NCBI GenBank assembly: GCA_023634235.1
Contig: JAMKCF010000015.1
Location: 2,209,698 to 2,273,697 of the forward strand
DNA from: Pisaster brevispinus
Lineage: Eukaryota; Echinodermata; Asteroidea; Forcipulatida; Asteriidae
Length of the DNA: 64,000 nt
Direction: 5' to 3'
Each line of letters starts with the position of its first letter. Within the stretch, counting starts at the first letter, position 1. The notes under the pieces were generated by a model that did not search any database, had not been told where the DNA came from, and saw nothing but the letters and a program-made list of their open reading frames with translations. This document shows positions 22,887 to 32,552 of the stretch, in pieces. The position numbers were made by a program, and so were the translations under genes.

Positions 22887-23390
22887 ACACTCTAACAGAA
22901 TGGACTGAGATCCGGGTGCCGTGGGATCTGACCCATTTCCTGGTCAGTATGACCCGAAATCTGTGTCCAAGAAATGACTCTGGAAGGGGTCAAACTGATG
23001 CAGAATCCTTAACATCTCGGTGGTTTTTTTTTTACCAGTGCCCGGGTCAGCTTGACCCAGAAATGGGTCACCCACTGCGACCTGGAGTACGGGTCAACTC
23101 GACCCGGGAATGCATTGACCCACTTGCGTCTGATATCAATTCCACTCGGTTCTATTCTCTCACACCTCCCTATGGTGTCTATTGTAAGTCAAGTTGACCC
23201 GGATTCATGGTCAAATCGACCCAGAAAGGTGTCTATTATGGTGTATATTATAGGTCCCAGGTCGAGTTGACCCGGAATCCGGGTCAACTCGACCTTGGAA
23301 TGCATTGGCCCATTTACTTCTGATATCAATTCCACTTGGTTCCATTCTCTCACACCTCCCTCATTGTGCTGTTATAGAATCTCAGCTCTC
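22887..23390. mobile_element. family G element, copy 3, enlarged by internal duplication
   Basis: The left end is ACACTCTAACAG. The interior holds GGTCAGCTTGACC (23045-23057), a perfect nuclear-receptor-type palindrome with 3-base spacer. A block containing TGATATCAATTCCACT is present twice, 190 bp apart (23131 and 23321). A perfect inverted repeat with 17-bp arms and a single central base spans 23260-23294. The right boundary is unclear. Confidence 0.65.
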
Positions 23391-24020
23391 TCCCCGACCA
23401 GGCATCTTCCTCGGAAAACATATTCGGCCTTTCCAAACCCCGTTGGCAAAAAAAAAACTGCATTGAAATAAATTCAACCTGTGCCTCCAGTACACCAAAT
23501 CGCTCACCCTACATTATTCTAACCCGATGCTATAAAACCCATCTAATCAGATGGCTTCATCAAGATCGTACCAGAGGAACTCGCCATGCCTACGCCGAAT
23601 GACACTAAACTCACCAATCATTTCTCAGTTTGTAAAAAGCTAACAGTCTGTGCTCGTTATAAAGTTTCCTACGACTTCGGGCCGGCCATTATACCATACC
23701 CAGCCCATACTCTGGGCTGGATTGGTAGAGAATGTGTAAGACTCACTGTGTTATAATAACGATGCCTAAATACAGTCACCTAGCAATTGATTTCTTAAAA
23801 TGCTAACATTGAGGCTTCTCGTCTTCCTACCGATACAATGTTGACTCTTCCAATTCAATGTTTACCTCCAAAATCTCCACTCGCATCCCGTCAAGACATT
23901 TCCTTTAAAGGCTGTCGATCTTAATGATGCTTTATCATCCCCTTCCCTTCCCTCGTTTAGCGGTAGAGCGTCCTCTGTTTGCGAACGAGTACAAATTGAC
24001 TAAGTAGGCTTCTTCTCACA
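23391..24020. other. non-coding DNA
   Basis: No gene or repeat is recognised. Confidence 0.5.
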
Positions 24021-24041
24021 GGGGGGGGGGGGGGGGGGGGG
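24021..24041 (+). repeat. G21 homopolymer
   Basis: Twenty-one uninterrupted G on the plus strand. A run this long can form intramolecular G-quadruplexes and is prone to length error in sequencing, so its exact length should be treated with caution. Confidence 0.9.
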
Positions 24042-24244
24042 CGCTAGGTCCTCCATCCACAGGTGATGGATGGTGACGTTACACCGAGGAGACAACGCGC
24101 ATTCACGGCCCACAGACTGAAAAAGCGAACACTGCACCAAAGTGGTGTTATGGTGGAGTATTGCAGTTTGCCAACTTGTCATTATAGTGATCGGAACCAT
24201 TTTGTAGTGTTTCGTTTGGATTGTCATCCATCTTGGATACGAAT

Positions 24245-24372
24245 GCACGGCTGTGTCCGAATTGGCGGCTATGGCTACGACTGGATCGCTTCCTTGAATT
24301 ATAGTAAGTCCTGAGCAACACCCCTAGCAATAGTCGTAGCCGTAGCCGTAGCCGCAAATTCGGATATGGCCT
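24245..24372. mobile_element. family L inverted-repeat element, copy 3
   Basis: The element runs from ACGGCTGTGTCCGAATTGGC to AGCCGCAAATTCGGATATGG and CCT. Its right arm carries three GTAGCC units whereas the left arm has only one or two. Its spacer is inverted relative to copies 1 and 2 (GAGCAACACCCCTAGCAATA). Confidence 0.7.
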
Positions 24373-24461
24373 AACACCACTTCCGTACCGCGGCCATCTT
24401 TGTTAGATTCACTGTGCATGCGCAGCATTGGTCATTCTGCCATTTCAGCCAGCCATCCCCC

Positions 24462-24689
24462 ACACTCTCAAAAACCTGGATTTCTCTGCCATAGAGGACC
24501 TGATCCACTTCTGGGTTAGGCTGACCCGCACACTGGTTGACAAATTTGATTCTATCTTGGATTCTACTTCAGTCTGACCATTTTCTGGGTCATTCTGACA
24601 CAGTCTCCTGGTCACACTGACCCAGAAATGAGTCAGGGTCCAGTGGCACCCGAAACCGGGTCAATTCTGCCCGGGAGTTTTCAAAGTGT
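24462..24689. mobile_element. family G inverted-repeat element, copy 4
   Basis: The element has ACACTCTCAAAAACCTGG at the left and CGGGAGTTTTCAAAGTGT at the right, which are mutual inverted repeats, over 228 bp. It contains the exact palindrome GGTCACACTGACC at 24610-24622. It is non-coding and the best-bounded copy of the family. Confidence 0.75.
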
Positions 24690-25194
24690 AGGAGGGCGGT
24701 TTTTAACTCCAGGAAATAAATTATATGTATTCACACTATTTTCACCAGAAACATGTTGATTAGTACTTAGTTGACTCTTCTTCCCGTGTGCAAATATACT
24801 TTAAATTTAAAAACAAATACGCTTGTTTTATAAATGCAATTTTTTTTTTAATGAAACTATGCACTTATTATAGAATATATATGATAAAAATTGTTGGAAA
24901 TCAATCAGGGTTTAAGATAAACCGTTTACTTTTTACGATGCTGAAACTCTCTTTAAATAGCGTCTACCTTTTATCCACACATGTAACTATGACCGCGAAG
25001 GGAAATTTTGTGCAGGTTGTTTCTTTTATTTTTCACAACCCACTTGTGTTCCGGGTCAGTAAGCAGTGGCGATTTGGACTACACACGCAACCCTATAAAA
25101 GTGTTAATACCTTTTAATGCAGGTTCCAGGTTGCACGTACTTTATTTTATTTCACACTTGTACGTTTTTATATCTCGGTCAACGCACTAAAAAA
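24690..25194. other. AT-rich non-coding DNA
   Basis: The 109-codon ORF at 24788-25117 lies in AT-rich DNA with no recognisable domain and is regarded as chance. Confidence 0.45.
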
Positions 25195-25612
25195 ATTGCC
25201 AAAGCAAAATGTGTATCAAATAGCGTAGATGTTTAAAGGCAAAATTTACCTTTATAGCTTTTTTTTTGGAACCGTGTAAATGTCGATATAATACATTGAA
25301 ACCATAGCCTGTGAATACTTCATCTGAAAAGGTGGTAGCGTTTTTGAGATATCGCCGAAAATTTTGGAGCGGTTATGTCTATGCAGGAAGAATTAATCCG
25401 TAATTGGAATACACAATCTGAGAAACGTGTTCATGCATGGACAATTCTCGAATTGAATTGTTTTAAATCCCTTTTTCTTAACTTACATTCCTTTGAAGGG
25501 AATTGTTTCACAAAATGTTATACATTATCAACAGCTGCAGTGCTTCTTACCAAGTTTGAATAGTCATTAATTTTTGGAGTAATATTACCAAAGGTACACC
25601 CTGCCCTTAAAA
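25195..25612 (-). repeat. family A-related repeat, copy 2
   Basis: It aligns by eye with 60940-61340: GGTGGTAGCG, AGATATCGCCGA, GTTATGTCTATGCAGGAAGA, CCGTAATTGGAATACACAAT, CATTCCTTTGAAGGGAATTG and the shared end ACCAAAGGTACACCCTGCC. This arm subtype lacks the AAAGGCTTC hairpin of copy 1 but has the same terminal words. It is non-coding. Confidence 0.65.
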
Positions 25613-26632
25613 TGTGAACAGTTATTTTTGAATAATGTAAGTCATGTATTTTCTTTATTGCCGGAAGGTTGTGTATACAGCATTGGTTCCAAACGCAGCT
25701 TTCACCGAAATGGCACCTTTACGTAAACATTGCCTTTCACGAAATTAGCCCCGTCACTTAATATATATATATATAACGTATTGTATTTGTTGGTTTCTGA
25801 ACAAGAACAGAAACAGAAAGCCAAGATCATGTATAAAGATTTTTTGTTTGTTTTACTGTTTATTTTATATCAACCAATCTGATTAACTCAGTCTTGCATA
25901 TTTTCATAAAATGAATCTCACACAGAAAGTGTTTTCCCCAATTTATTAAAAGTAGGTCTAACTTCGTCGGAGACAGGCCCCAACAGGTGTGGGTACCAGT
26001 CGATATCCAGTTTTCTGTTTGAATGGATTTAATTGTTTCATCCGAGGAATCCAAACAAAGACTGTTTATTTCCAACGCTCAAGGGTTTATAAAGTTTGAT
26101 ATAATTATTTAAATCAACACTACCAGCTGATATGGAAACCACGTTCCGCTTGGAAGGTCTGCTGTAAAAAAAAAAAAAATCTTTCCAAGATTATTTGCCG
26201 TGTATAATATTAAAAGACCTTAAAAAGTTACTTGTCAAAAATTTGTTTTGAGTGAACTTCTTGATTTCTGAAACGTTCATTTTTAATAGTTTTATTTCCG
26301 ATCTTGGGTCAATGAAATTTAGCTTTCTGACAAACGACTTTCTGTTGGACAGTTGATAATTTGTTTTTGATTTATCTCCCAGTTTTGTGGGATGTAGGTC
26401 TTTAAAAAAAACTTACCCAACACCGCTGTTGGTGTGAGACGCGTGTAAATGTAAATTAAACTTGACAGCAAGTTTTAAAAACAATCCATAAAGTTGAAAG
26501 CAGTTTCCCAATGACGAGCCACTTTATTTAACATCATTTTGTGACTGACATTCATTTTCATGTGAGATTTATTTTGTGAAGTCTCGATACTATACCGTGC
26601 ACTGACTTGATGGTGGTTTATGTCTGTTGCAG
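25613..26632. other. AT-rich non-coding DNA
   Basis: No gene is seen. A (TA)n run lies at about 25761-25776 and an A13 run at about 26168-26180. Confidence 0.5.
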
Positions 26633-26710
26633 GTATCCTCTTATCATATTGATGGTTCGTTTTTTATGGTTGTTGGTAGTACCATCTTGTTTCTTCTATT
26701 TATCATATGA
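26633..26710 (+). CDS. candidate truncated exon with transmembrane-like segment
   Basis: After a plausible acceptor (TTATGTCTGTTGCAG) the plus-strand frame opens with VSSYHIDG and runs into FFMVVGSTILFLLFII, a 16-residue hydrophobic stretch, then stops at TGA 26708-26710. No donor is seen: a family B repeat begins about 7 bp later. The segment may be the remains of a membrane-spanning exon or simply T-rich DNA. It lies 540 bp upstream of the basic candidate exon at 27254. Confidence 0.12.
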   Translation, partial: VSSYHIDGSFFMVVGSTILFLLFII

Positions 26711-26714
26711 AAAT

Positions 26715-27010
26715 CAAACCGAGGCTGGAAAGAAATAAGTCTGGTCCCGTTATATGAAATGAGAATTAGACCTAAAATTACTAATGTGTAATAGGGGATC
26801 AGACATAGATGGCAAAAATACAATGAGTGTGTATCGGTTGTTAACGTTCAATAGACCCCCTCGCCGCCAAAGGCCGCCATCGCTGAGTTCAAACAATGAG
26901 TACGCGAGCGTGTGTACGCGCCACGCACAACTCTCAGCCAATCGGATGGGTCTTCTTGTGACCTCAGTGAGGGCGCTCTTTGAGTTTGTGACGTCATATG
27001 CAAGGGGTCT
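26715..27010 (+). repeat. family B dispersed repeat, copy 1 (promoter-like)
   Basis: It begins CAAACCGAGGCTGGAAAG and ends after a conserved block containing CTCAGCCAATCGG (inverted CCAAT box), CTCAGTGAGGGCGCT and GTGACGTCAT (CRE). The same order is found at 55070-55395. The copy contains a YY1-like GGCCGCCATCG. Whether it is a transposon or a repeated promoter is unknown. The 110-codon ORF over it has no recognised domain. Confidence 0.55.
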
Positions 27011-27253
27011 TTTACACAGTCATGTATGGCCATCAACATGGATTACCATGTCCTTATGGTCTGATGATGATCACCACTCCAGCAAGAACTACAAATCAAG
27101 TCAATCTTTAATTTAAAAAAATTATAGTTTTGAAATCATAAGTTGTAGTCAGTTCTCCACATTCCTTTAACTGAATGTTTTAAGTATTGTTTGCATCATT
27201 AGTATGCCCCCGTTCCACCATACTCAAAAAATTGTACTGTTTTGTACCCATAG

Positions 27254-27365
27254 ACGAAGAAAGCATCGACAACATGCAAACTTACGCAGCGGCTCAACCA
27301 CCGTTATCAAGATCGTTCCCCCATCCATCAAACCCGTGGCACTTGACAATATGAACTCGTCAAAG
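27254..27365 (+). CDS. candidate internal exon, 112 nt, basic then valine/proline-rich, product unknown
   Basis: The acceptor is TGTTTTGTACCCATAG (an alternative AG lies at 27201-27202 in the same frame). The donor is AAAG followed by GTAAGAACC, near consensus. After one base completing a prior codon, the open frame reads RRKHRQHANLRSGSTTVIKI, then VPPSIKPVALDNMNSSK, ending at a complete codon. The composition is protein-like: a basic cluster followed by a polar/aliphatic stretch, as in the cytoplasmic juxtamembrane part of a single-pass receptor. That reading is inference. No family is recognised. Confidence 0.28.
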
Positions 27366-27804
27366 GTAAGAACCCCGGCACCAGCCAGTATGCATTATGA
27401 TTGACTCCCTCACAGACAACTATAACAAGTCTAGCATTGAGCATGATTCAAGTGGGCCAATTGAAGTCTTGACCGTGTACGAAGCATCACTCATGCCGTG
27501 TTCTCAAGCCCCCATGACGGGGGGCCGAGGTTTTTTTGTTGTTTTTTTTACTTCATTCACCATCCTTCACGTCTCCCGTTCAGACTTAGAGGGGGTTTTT
27601 ATCATGCAATTTCATTGTTACAAAAAAGGCAATTTAAAAAAAAAAAATCTGTTATCTTGAGGCAATTCAACCTCTCCTAATGGGAGAGACACATTTTCTG
27701 TAACCGTTTTCAAGATTTTGTTTTTCCTATGTCTTAAAAAAGGAACGGGTCGATTTTTTGTTAGTTTTTTTAGGGTACTTGAAGGCGCCGTTAGAGCCCA
27801 GACC
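27366..27804. other. non-coding DNA
   Basis: Low-complexity T and A runs (27530-27550, 27625-27650) dominate. The ORFs here arise from these runs. Confidence 0.5.
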
Positions 27805-27827
27805 GGGGGGGGGGGGGGGGGGGGGGG
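27805..27827 (+). repeat. G23 homopolymer
   Basis: Twenty-three uninterrupted G, the second very long G run in this 4-kb interval (the first is at 24021). Its length is uncertain in any assembly. Confidence 0.9.
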
Positions 27828-28284
27828 TGTCACGGCCTTCTTGGAAAGTAGATGTTCAATTGAAAGTGGACATGTACTGCAAAGCCCTCTTGACTGTTAC
27901 GAGATTTGCTTTCCCTGGTGAGCTGTAAATTTGTTATCGACACGCAAAAGTCATGATCTGGATATTTTGCCCAATCTGAGATCCTTCGCCCAATCGGTGT
28001 TCTAGTCGTTTTTGCATGCCCGGTGTCGTTTTTAGCGCGGTGTGTTCATGAGTGGTGTGAAGCTAGCAGTACCGATTGTTCGTTATCATTCATTCGGTTT
28101 TGTTGGTCGCCCCAAGTGTTTCTTGCGACCAAACTTTTCACGACTTAAAAAGAAAGCTATAAATAAATGCTGTGTGTTTGGATGATATGGAGGTTCTTGT
28201 AAGAAGTTATTATTTGGGACATTCAATGGGGGGGTTTTTTTGCGCGAAAAAAGAGTGACGAAGTGATATTTTTGTTGTTAACAG
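27828..28284. other. non-coding DNA
   Basis: No gene or repeat is recognised. Confidence 0.5.
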
Positions 28285-28301
28285 AATCAACCAACCATCT
28301 T
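28285..28301 (+). CDS. possible 17-nt micro-exon
   Basis: A strong acceptor (TATTTTTGTTGTTAACAG) is followed only 17 nt later by CTT and a strong intronic donor, GTAAGTATT. Seventeen nt is not a multiple of three and fits no phase pair with the candidate exons around it. A very weak call, kept because both sites are good. Confidence 0.08.
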
Positions 28302-28469
28302 GTAAGTATTGCATCATCATAGAACAGAGTAGCTCAAGATAAACGTTGAGTGTAACCAGCTGTTATGATGAGACGGAGTGACGACACATCGTCACACTCC
28401 GCCACTCACTCACAACATAACAAGATCTAGTCCCCAGACTTTCCCCCTCAACATTTGCTGCCCACCGGG

Positions 28470-28690
28470 GTCGAGTCGGGCCGCAATCACCTCGAGTGCT
28501 CGGCCCACCAAGTTGTCAGGAGCGACTTGTTATTACATTAACGAGCCCGTTCTCCCGCGCCTGGCACCCCGTATACATTATGTAGAATGACGATGCCCAA
28601 TATCCGGTCATTAATCGTGCGCGTTTCTGTTATAGATGCGTAACACGTTCGGCAATTAATCATTGCATACTTCAAAATGTGGGCTAAGCG
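28470..28690. promoter_or_regulatory. candidate conserved non-coding element
   Basis: This repeat-free, CpG-containing block carries homeodomain-type cores: TTATTACATTAACG, GGTCATTAATCGTG and GGCAATTAATCATTGCAT (near 28652), the last joining a homeodomain site to a C/EBP-like ATTGCAT. No ORF or splice signals lie inside. Conservation is inferred only. Confidence 0.22.
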
Positions 28691-28836
28691 ACAATATCAT
28701 TCCCGTCTACGTTTCAGCAATACAGACCAAGCGAATCATTAAGAGGGTCTCGGTGCCGGGTTTAGTTATTACAGCCCTATTTCTTACACAATAACTTCAT
28801 CAATCATATTTTTTTTAATGAGCGTGGAGTTTTCAG

Positions 28837-28902
28837 GTGAATGTGGCCAGACAGATGAACAATTAGAACTCGTTTGTCGAATCATTTGTCAATCTCTGAC
28901 AG
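28837..28902 (+). CDS. candidate 66-nt exon, cysteine-containing, product unknown
   Basis: The acceptor is GTGGAGTTTTCAG and the donor is GACAG followed by GTAGTT, which is moderate. Two of three frames have stops. The third reads ECGQTDEQLELVCRIICQSL plus T, with one base left over at the end, so it is a symmetrical phase-1 exon of 22 codons. It has three cysteines and no recognised family. Its phase does not match the end of the exon at 27254-27365, so they cannot be spliced directly together in these frames. Confidence 0.18.
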
Positions 28903-31086
28903 GTAGTTTTTTGTGTTTTTCTCCCTATTCACGAAAAGAGAACTTCATTTCTGGGTTGTTCAGGCAAACATAAAAAAAATGCATTCATTGTGTTTCATTA
29001 AATGGGACGCGTCATTCATGTGCAATGATGACTTGGGGAAAATCTTTGTTAAAAAAATAATGACACCAGGTCTGTGTTATATTTTAGGATAAAGGTGAGG
29101 TGTTCGTCACATCAGGGACTTGAAGGTTGTGAAATTTGAGACGCACTGCTTGCCAGATCGTAGAAATAATGCTCAACCGGAGCGATTCTCAAGATACTGG
29201 AAATTTGATAACATTTTCTAAAGTGTAAGAAGAACTGTCCACTTAAACGTATAGACAGCCCCAAGTGTGTTACACGTTATGAAAAACTTGTACGCAGCAG
29301 GCGCCTGACTTATAACTGGTAATCTATAAGCTAAGCGATTTATGGCTTATTTTGTTTTATAATTTGTGGTCTTCTATATTGATAGAGCCATGGTATAGGA
29401 AAGAATGGCCAGCGTCCTGAATGGGATTGTGCAACTGTGTTTTGCGTCAGGTCTGTTTTTCAAACTTGGCGGCCTTATGTAGTGGTTAGCATTTTGAGTT
29501 TTGTTTTCTAAACACCACCACGTGTCATGCATTCCTTTTTAAACAAGCCCGCACCTATAATTACAGTTACAGACGTTCGTTAAATTTGTCGCCATATTCT
29601 TTTTACCCATGTTCTTTTGTCATGCATTCCTTTGTAAACAAGCCCAGACTTGTTGTAACAATTGTAGACATTATTGATTTGTCTCCATGTTCTTTTACCA
29701 ATTGTCGTTTGTGGATAATGTTTGAACCATTAAAAAGATTGGTAGTTTCAGAGCATTTGGCTGTTCCGGTTTTACCGTAACAGAACGGCAAAAATGCAGG
29801 AGTTAATTGATCTTTAGTGCGTTGGGAAAATTGGCAGGAAACGCAGTCCATCAATTGCATTCCTCCGATTAGCATGAAGGGCGCCAAATCGCTCTTGAAC
29901 ACAATCCCAGTGAAGACATATATAAAACGCATGACAAACAGTCGTCATTATGACAACTCCTAATATCAGTCACTCTCCCATCGTGGGTTGTCATATTGAA
30001 AGATATGACCCGTAACACACACGCTAGATGACTGTGTTTATCGCCATCACGCAACCGAATCCGTATTTTTACAAAGACTGTAGATGAGTCAACTATCTAT
30101 TTTAATGAATATGTGAAAAACGAGTTGCTGCATTAAGGCTGTCACTCACCATCATCTATCATGTTGGCTTCACTCATCACAATTTATTGGAAGGGAAATT
30201 AAGTTCCGTGTTTTGAAGTTGCCGTGATGTTTAGGCCTTTTTGGCGGTAGCGCGGCCATTTTGTTTTGTTTTGTTTGGGGGTTTTTTTTCTCTCTGCCAT
30301 TAAACAAAGCGGGAACATCAAACATAAAAATAATATTCAATGTATATTATTGTGTCGCAGACGATTTACGTTGCAGTTGGGAACTAATTAGTTTGAGAGA
30401 AAAAAATCTGGAAAGCAAAAAATTAACAGGGTGCTAGTGACAAACAGTGTATATTACATGAATCTATTGCTGGTGACCAGTTTCTGCCGATCAGTAGCAG
30501 GGAAATTGGGTCGTCGTGGTTTGCCAGGAAAATCTTATTGAAGTACACGAACAACAACAAAATCAGTCTAAAGCTATTAGTCATTTTGATGGTGGTTTTG
30601 ATCCGTGATGTGATAAATTATGACGGGATTAGGACACGAATGTGGACAAGTTGAGTGTCAGGTTTGGTTGTCATGGTTCAGATTATGGTCATCAAAAGAT
30701 GGAAAAATAATTAATTTCTTTTTCGGTTGATCGTTGGCGTCGAGAGTGGTCGTCAAGCTTAGTCTCGATTCAATACGTGGACTATAAGAACGGTTGTATA
30801 GGACGGCTTTACGACCAGATTTCATTTTTACAATAACTGTTAAGACGATGAGCTTACCGTCGACTGAGAGATAAAATATTGTCACGTATTTCAGCGATCG
30901 ACCATTGTATTTCCTTGGCTGTGGGTTGTACACCATCTGTCGGTGGGATTAACCTGCATCTGTAGGTTGGAGAACATAAATCATATATCTGACTTGTGAT
31001 TTATTATTGATTTCTTGAAAAAGCAAAGTCTGTGAATTGTGCATCTGCTTTTCCATCTGACTAGACAATCAATTCGACATCCAATC
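28903..31086. other. 2.2-kb non-coding stretch
   Basis: No gene is seen. It contains one local tandem duplication (29524-29710, listed separately). The ORF of 109 codons on the minus strand at 29603-29932 overlaps that duplication and is not protein-like. Confidence 0.5.
29524..29710. repeat. 95-bp tandem duplication
   Basis: GTCATGCATTCCTTT begins at 29524 and again at 29619. The two units then share AAACAAGCCC, ACAATTGTAGACATT-like sequence, TTTGTCNCCAT and TTCTTTT in order. The copies differ at many positions, so the duplication is not recent. Confidence 0.7.
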
Positions 31087-31395
31087 TTGTTGCCGTTGTT
31101 GTTGTTACTGTTGTTGTTGTTATTGTTGTTGTTATGTTTGCTGTTGCTGTTGTTATTGCTGTTGCTGCTGCTGCTACTGCTACTGCTGTTGTTGTTGCTG
31201 CTGCTGTCGTTTTTGTTTGTTGATGTTGGTGTTTCTGCTGCTGTTTTCGTCGTCGTCATTGCGGTTGCTGCTGCTGCTACTACTGCTGCTGTTGATGTTA
31301 ATGTTGATGTTGTTGCTGCTGCTGATGTTGCTGCTGTTGATGTATATGTTGATGTTGGTGTTGATGTTGCTGTTGTTGGTGCTGCTGATGTCGTT
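31087..31395 (+). repeat. imperfect NTG trinucleotide array, about 300 bp
   Basis: The array is a patchwork of GTT, GCT and GAT triplets (TTG/CTG/ATG repeat types) in largely constant register. It produces a poly-leucine or poly-valine ORF on the plus strand (31039-31446) and an asparagine/serine ORF on the minus strand (30981-31259). Composition drifts from TTG-rich at the left to CTG-rich, then GATGTT-rich at the right. The ORFs are by-products of the repeat. Confidence 0.85.
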
Positions 31396-32332
31396 GTTTT
31401 AGGTGGGATTTTTAGATTCTACAATATTGAGAGCCCGTTCACTTAAAATGTGGAAATGTTAATTTGAAAGGACCCAAGACAACCTCTTGTCTTAAAGATG
31501 ACTCTGAAACAGCCGTATGGAGCTAAAGATAACCTACTCTGATATTGAAGCCCGCATGGATTTCTAACAATTGGAGTGTGACCTAAACACGTTGTGTGTA
31601 AGGGACAAATTTGTTCTTGCAACACGCTGTTTTTATCTTAACAACGGATGCAAACATCGATTGGGCAGTATGGATGAGTTTGATGTAGAACCACACACTC
31701 GTTGATAATCACATATACTGGATGATAAGTAATTGCGTATGACATACGCAATATTGTATAATTGGGCCAGCTGTCATTGAACGAGATCATACTCACGGTG
31801 TGTAAAAATGGGTTTGCTGTAAATAGGCCACTCCATCAGTTAGCTCGTGAATGGCTGGGCGAGATACACCAGCAGGAATGATAACCAAAGTATTATGAGG
31901 TGACACAGGGGGAGGAGGGCTGGAAACATGAAAAGCGATACCTTTAAAACAGGGCGGAGTGTAGGGGATTATGTTATCCTCAATACTGAAGAAACCAGAG
32001 GGAAATTATTGTGTGAAATATGTCGACCGTGAGTCACCGGCTATATGCGATCCACTTCTCGACTAGAATCAACAATTTCACGAAAGTGGTTCCACATGAA
32101 ATACGCTTAAATTTGTACTTTCATTTTGGGTGTTTGTGTTCAAAGTGAGATGGGAAACGACGTGGATTGATAGAGGGCGTCCTGATAGTGTGTTCTCTCA
32201 TTTTATAGAGGGGGTAACTTAGGACAGTTCTTCACCACTAAAACGGTCACGGAACGGCACAGATAGTAGAACTTAAACTAATTACTCAATCACAATTTTA
32301 TTGTTTCCTGATGGTCTGTATAGCGATATTTT
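31396..32332. other. non-coding DNA
   Basis: No gene or repeat is recognised. Confidence 0.5.
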
Positions 32333-32552
32333 ACACTCTAAAAAAACATTGTTAAATTCAACACTTTTAAGTGCGGTGATGAGTGACAACTCTTTGTAAA
32401 GTTAAAAGGAGTTACAACATTATAGTATGTTAGATGTAGCTTTGATAATGTTAATTTTACTTAATATTAATATTGTTAAATCTAACTCTCATAGAGTTGT
32501 AACTGACCGCACTCTTGAAAGTATGAGTTCAACACTATAGTTTTAAGAGCGC
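32333..32552. mobile_element. family I inverted-repeat element (MITE-like)
   Basis: The left end ACACTCTAAAAAAACATTG, followed by AAATTCAACACTTT, TAAGTGCGGT and AGTGACAACTC, mirrors the right end, which contains GAGTTGTAACTGACCGCACT and ends TAGTTTTAAGAGCGC. The imperfect arms exceed 60 bp. The element is about 220 bp with an AT-rich centre and no ORF. Its end resembles the ACACTCTA end of family G. Confidence 0.65.

Noticed and set aside
24788..25117. 109-codon ORF as a membrane protein
   Set aside because: AT-rich DNA gives hydrophobic codons; no start context or family match.
31039..31446. Leucine/valine-rich ORF of 135 codons and its asparagine/serine minus-strand counterpart
   Set aside because: Both are translations of the NTG triplet array; no flanking unique protein sequence or start context supports a gene.
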